From: Deltaproteobacteria bacterium
Lineage (GTDB): Bacteria; Desulfobacterota; Deferrimicrobia; Deferrimicrobiales; Deferrimicrobiaceae
Assembly (NCBI GenBank): GCA_003513855.1
Contig: DOTC01000250.1
Span: 2,789 to 9,161 of the forward strand
Length of the DNA: 6,373 nucleotides
Direction of reading: 5' to 3'
Shown: one piece after another, positions 5,199 to 6,373 of the stretch
How positions within the stretch are numbered: the stretch's first letter is position 1
Layout: every line of letters begins with the position of its first letter
Made by a program: the position numbers and the translations under genes
Notes under the pieces: model-generated
Told to the model about the DNA's origin: nothing
The model's database searches: none
The model's input: only the letters and a program-made list of their open reading frames with translations

Positions 5199-6373
5199 AT
5201 GACGGGAACCGTTCGCAGGGAGGAGATCGCGCGTCTCGTGGAGGCGCGTCACTGGGACCCCTTCTCGGTCCTCGGCCCGCACGTCGTCCCGCTGCGGACG
5301 GGGAAGGCGGTCGCCATCCGGGCGATCCTGCCGGACGCCGCCCGCGCGTCCGTGGTCGCACTCCGCGACGGGGAGGAGATCCGCGCGGAGATGAAACGGC
5401 TCCATCCCGACGGCCTCTTCGAGGCGGTCTTCGCCGACAGGGACGAGGCGTTCCCGTACCGGATCGAGATCGAGAACGACGAGGGCCATCGCTGGCGGCA
5501 GGAGGACCCGTACGCGTTCGGCTGCGTCCTCTCCGACTTCGACATCCATCTGCTCGGCGAGGGGACCCACCTCGAGCTGTACCGGAAGCTGGGGAGCCAC
5601 CTGGTCGAGATCGGGGGGGTGCAAGGCGCCGCCTTTGCCGTGTGGGCCCCCAACGCGGAACGCGTGTCCGTGGTGGGGGACTTCAACCGGTGGGACGGCC
5701 GCCGGCATCCGATGCGCAACCGGGGAGAGTGCGGCATCTGGGAGATCTTCCTCCCGGGACTGTGCGAGGGGGAGATCTACAAATACGAGATCCGCTCCCG
5801 GGATTCGGGGGCCCTGCTCCTCAAGGCCGACCCCCACGCCTTCCGGTCCGAACACCCGCCCCGGACGGGATCGATCGTCTGCGACATCGACGGGTACTCC
5901 TGGGGGGACGACGAGTGGATGGCACGGAGGCGGGCGGGGAATCTGCTCGAGGAACCCGTCGCCGCCTACGAGGTCCATCTCGGGTCGTGGAAGCGGAAGG
6001 AGGGGGAGGCGCCCGGCTACCTGTCGTACCGGGAGCTGGCGGACGAGCTCGTCCCCTATGTCCGGGAAATGGGGTACACCCACATCGAGCTTCTTCCCGT
6101 CGCGGAGCACCCGTTCGACGGCTCCTGGGGATATCAGTCGCTCGGGTATTTCGCCCCCACCTCCCGCCACGGACACCCGAAAGACTTCATGGCCTTTGTC
6201 GACCGGTGCCACCGGGAAGGGATCGGGGTCCTGCTCGACTGGGTGCCCGCCCACTTCCCGAAGGACGCCCACGGCCTCGCCGCGTTCGACGGGACCCACC
6301 TGTACGAGCACGCCGACGCCCGGATGGGGGAGCACCGGGACTGGGGGACGCTGATCTTCAACTACGGCCGCCG
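5199..6373 (+). CDS. glgB: 1,4-alpha-glucan branching enzyme GlgB, N-terminal part (truncated by window edge)
   Basis: Direct translation gives 391 complete codons with no stop, running off the right edge. GlgB cuts alpha-1,4-glucan chains and re-attaches them as alpha-1,6 branches during glycogen synthesis in the cytoplasm. The order of domains is clear: N1 carbohydrate-binding domain with DPFSVLGPH at 20-28, SEGTHL-like GEGTHLELY at 120-128, CBM48 with [20 protein letters not shown] at 146-165 and DGRRHPM at 166-172, then the GH13 barrel from YEVHLGSW at 257-264. [17 protein letters not shown] (297-313) and conserved region I, DWVPAHFP (347-354), follow. Similarity to E. coli GlgB is evident throughout. 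The catalytic Asp and Glu (regions II and III) lie beyond the window; the full protein should be about 630-730 residues. The start is uncertain: an in-frame ATG at 5190 and a GTG at 5238 with AGGGAGGAG at 5220-5225 are alternatives; 5199 best matches the family's N-terminal length. Confidence 0.95.
   Translation, partial: MTGTVRREEIARLVEARHWDPFSVLGPHVVPLRTGKAVAIRAILPDAARASVVALRDGEEIRAEMKRLHPDGLFEAVFADRDEAFPYRIEIENDEGHRWRQEDPYAFGCVLSDFDIHLLGEGTHLELYRKLGSHLVEIGGVQGAAFAVWAPNAERVSVVGDFNRWDGRRHPMRNRGECGIWEIFLPGLCEGEIYKYEIRSRDSGALLLKADPHAFRSEHPPRTGSIVCDIDGYSWGDDEWMARRRAGNLLEEPVAAYEVHLGSWKRKEGEAPGYLSYRELADELVPYVREMGYTHIELLPVAEHPFDGSWGYQSLGYFAPTSRHGHPKDFMAFVDRCHREGIGVLLDWVPAHFPKDAHGLAAFDGTHLYEHADARMGEHRDWGTLIFNYGR

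Noticed and set aside
5058..6335. A 425-codon open frame on the minus strand opposite glgB
   Set aside because: It is antisense to an unmistakable GlgB reading frame and crosses the terminator and the end of the lipoprotein gene. It shows no recognisable motif.

Overview
The window looks like a G+C-rich, Gram-negative bacterial chromosome. The evidence is the heavy G/C bias at third codon positions, a lipid A/undecaprenyl sugar-modification cluster and a lipoprotein with a signal peptide. Coding is dense and uninterrupted. Taxonomy cannot be fixed from this alone; a deltaproteobacterial-type (Desulfobacterota/Desulfuromonadota-like) lineage is only an impression. No rRNA, tRNA, CRISPR, insertion sequence or prophage feature was seen.

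Left half, minus strand (3059 down to 1): a three-gene operon, read from right to left. It encodes an ArnT-like membrane glycosyltransferase, an ArnB-like PLP sugar aminotransferase, and the first 83 residues of an ArnC-like family 2 glycosyltransferase that leaves the window at position 1. Spacing is tight (27 nt, then a 4-nt GTGA overlap). The expected pathway converts a UDP-4-keto-pentose to the 4-amino sugar (ArnB), loads the sugar on undecaprenyl phosphate (ArnC) and transfers it to lipid A or another periplasmic acceptor (ArnT). The exact sugar cannot be read from the sequence.

Centre (3060-3196): a divergent intergenic region holding two extended -10 promoter candidates on opposite strands. 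They are so close that each -10 lies where the other promoter's -35 should be. The plus-strand -10 is inside an 11-bp palindrome.

Right half, plus strand: a small PPC/DUF296 protein is followed by a YycJ/WalJ-like metallo-beta-lactamase-fold hydrolase whose TTG start overlaps the previous stop by 8 nt. Next is a glycine-zipper lipoprotein with its own good Shine-Dalgarno and promoter candidate, then a hairpin terminator. The last gene is the 5' part (391 codons) of glgB, glycogen branching enzyme, which runs off the right edge. The two edge-truncated genes (ArnC-like and glgB) were found by direct translation and are among the most confidently identified genes here.

Nothing in the window is clearly a new system. 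The points most worth a second look are the interlocked divergent promoters, the T-B-C order of the Arn-like operon, the coupled PPC/MBL pair of unknown function, and the unclear glgB start.
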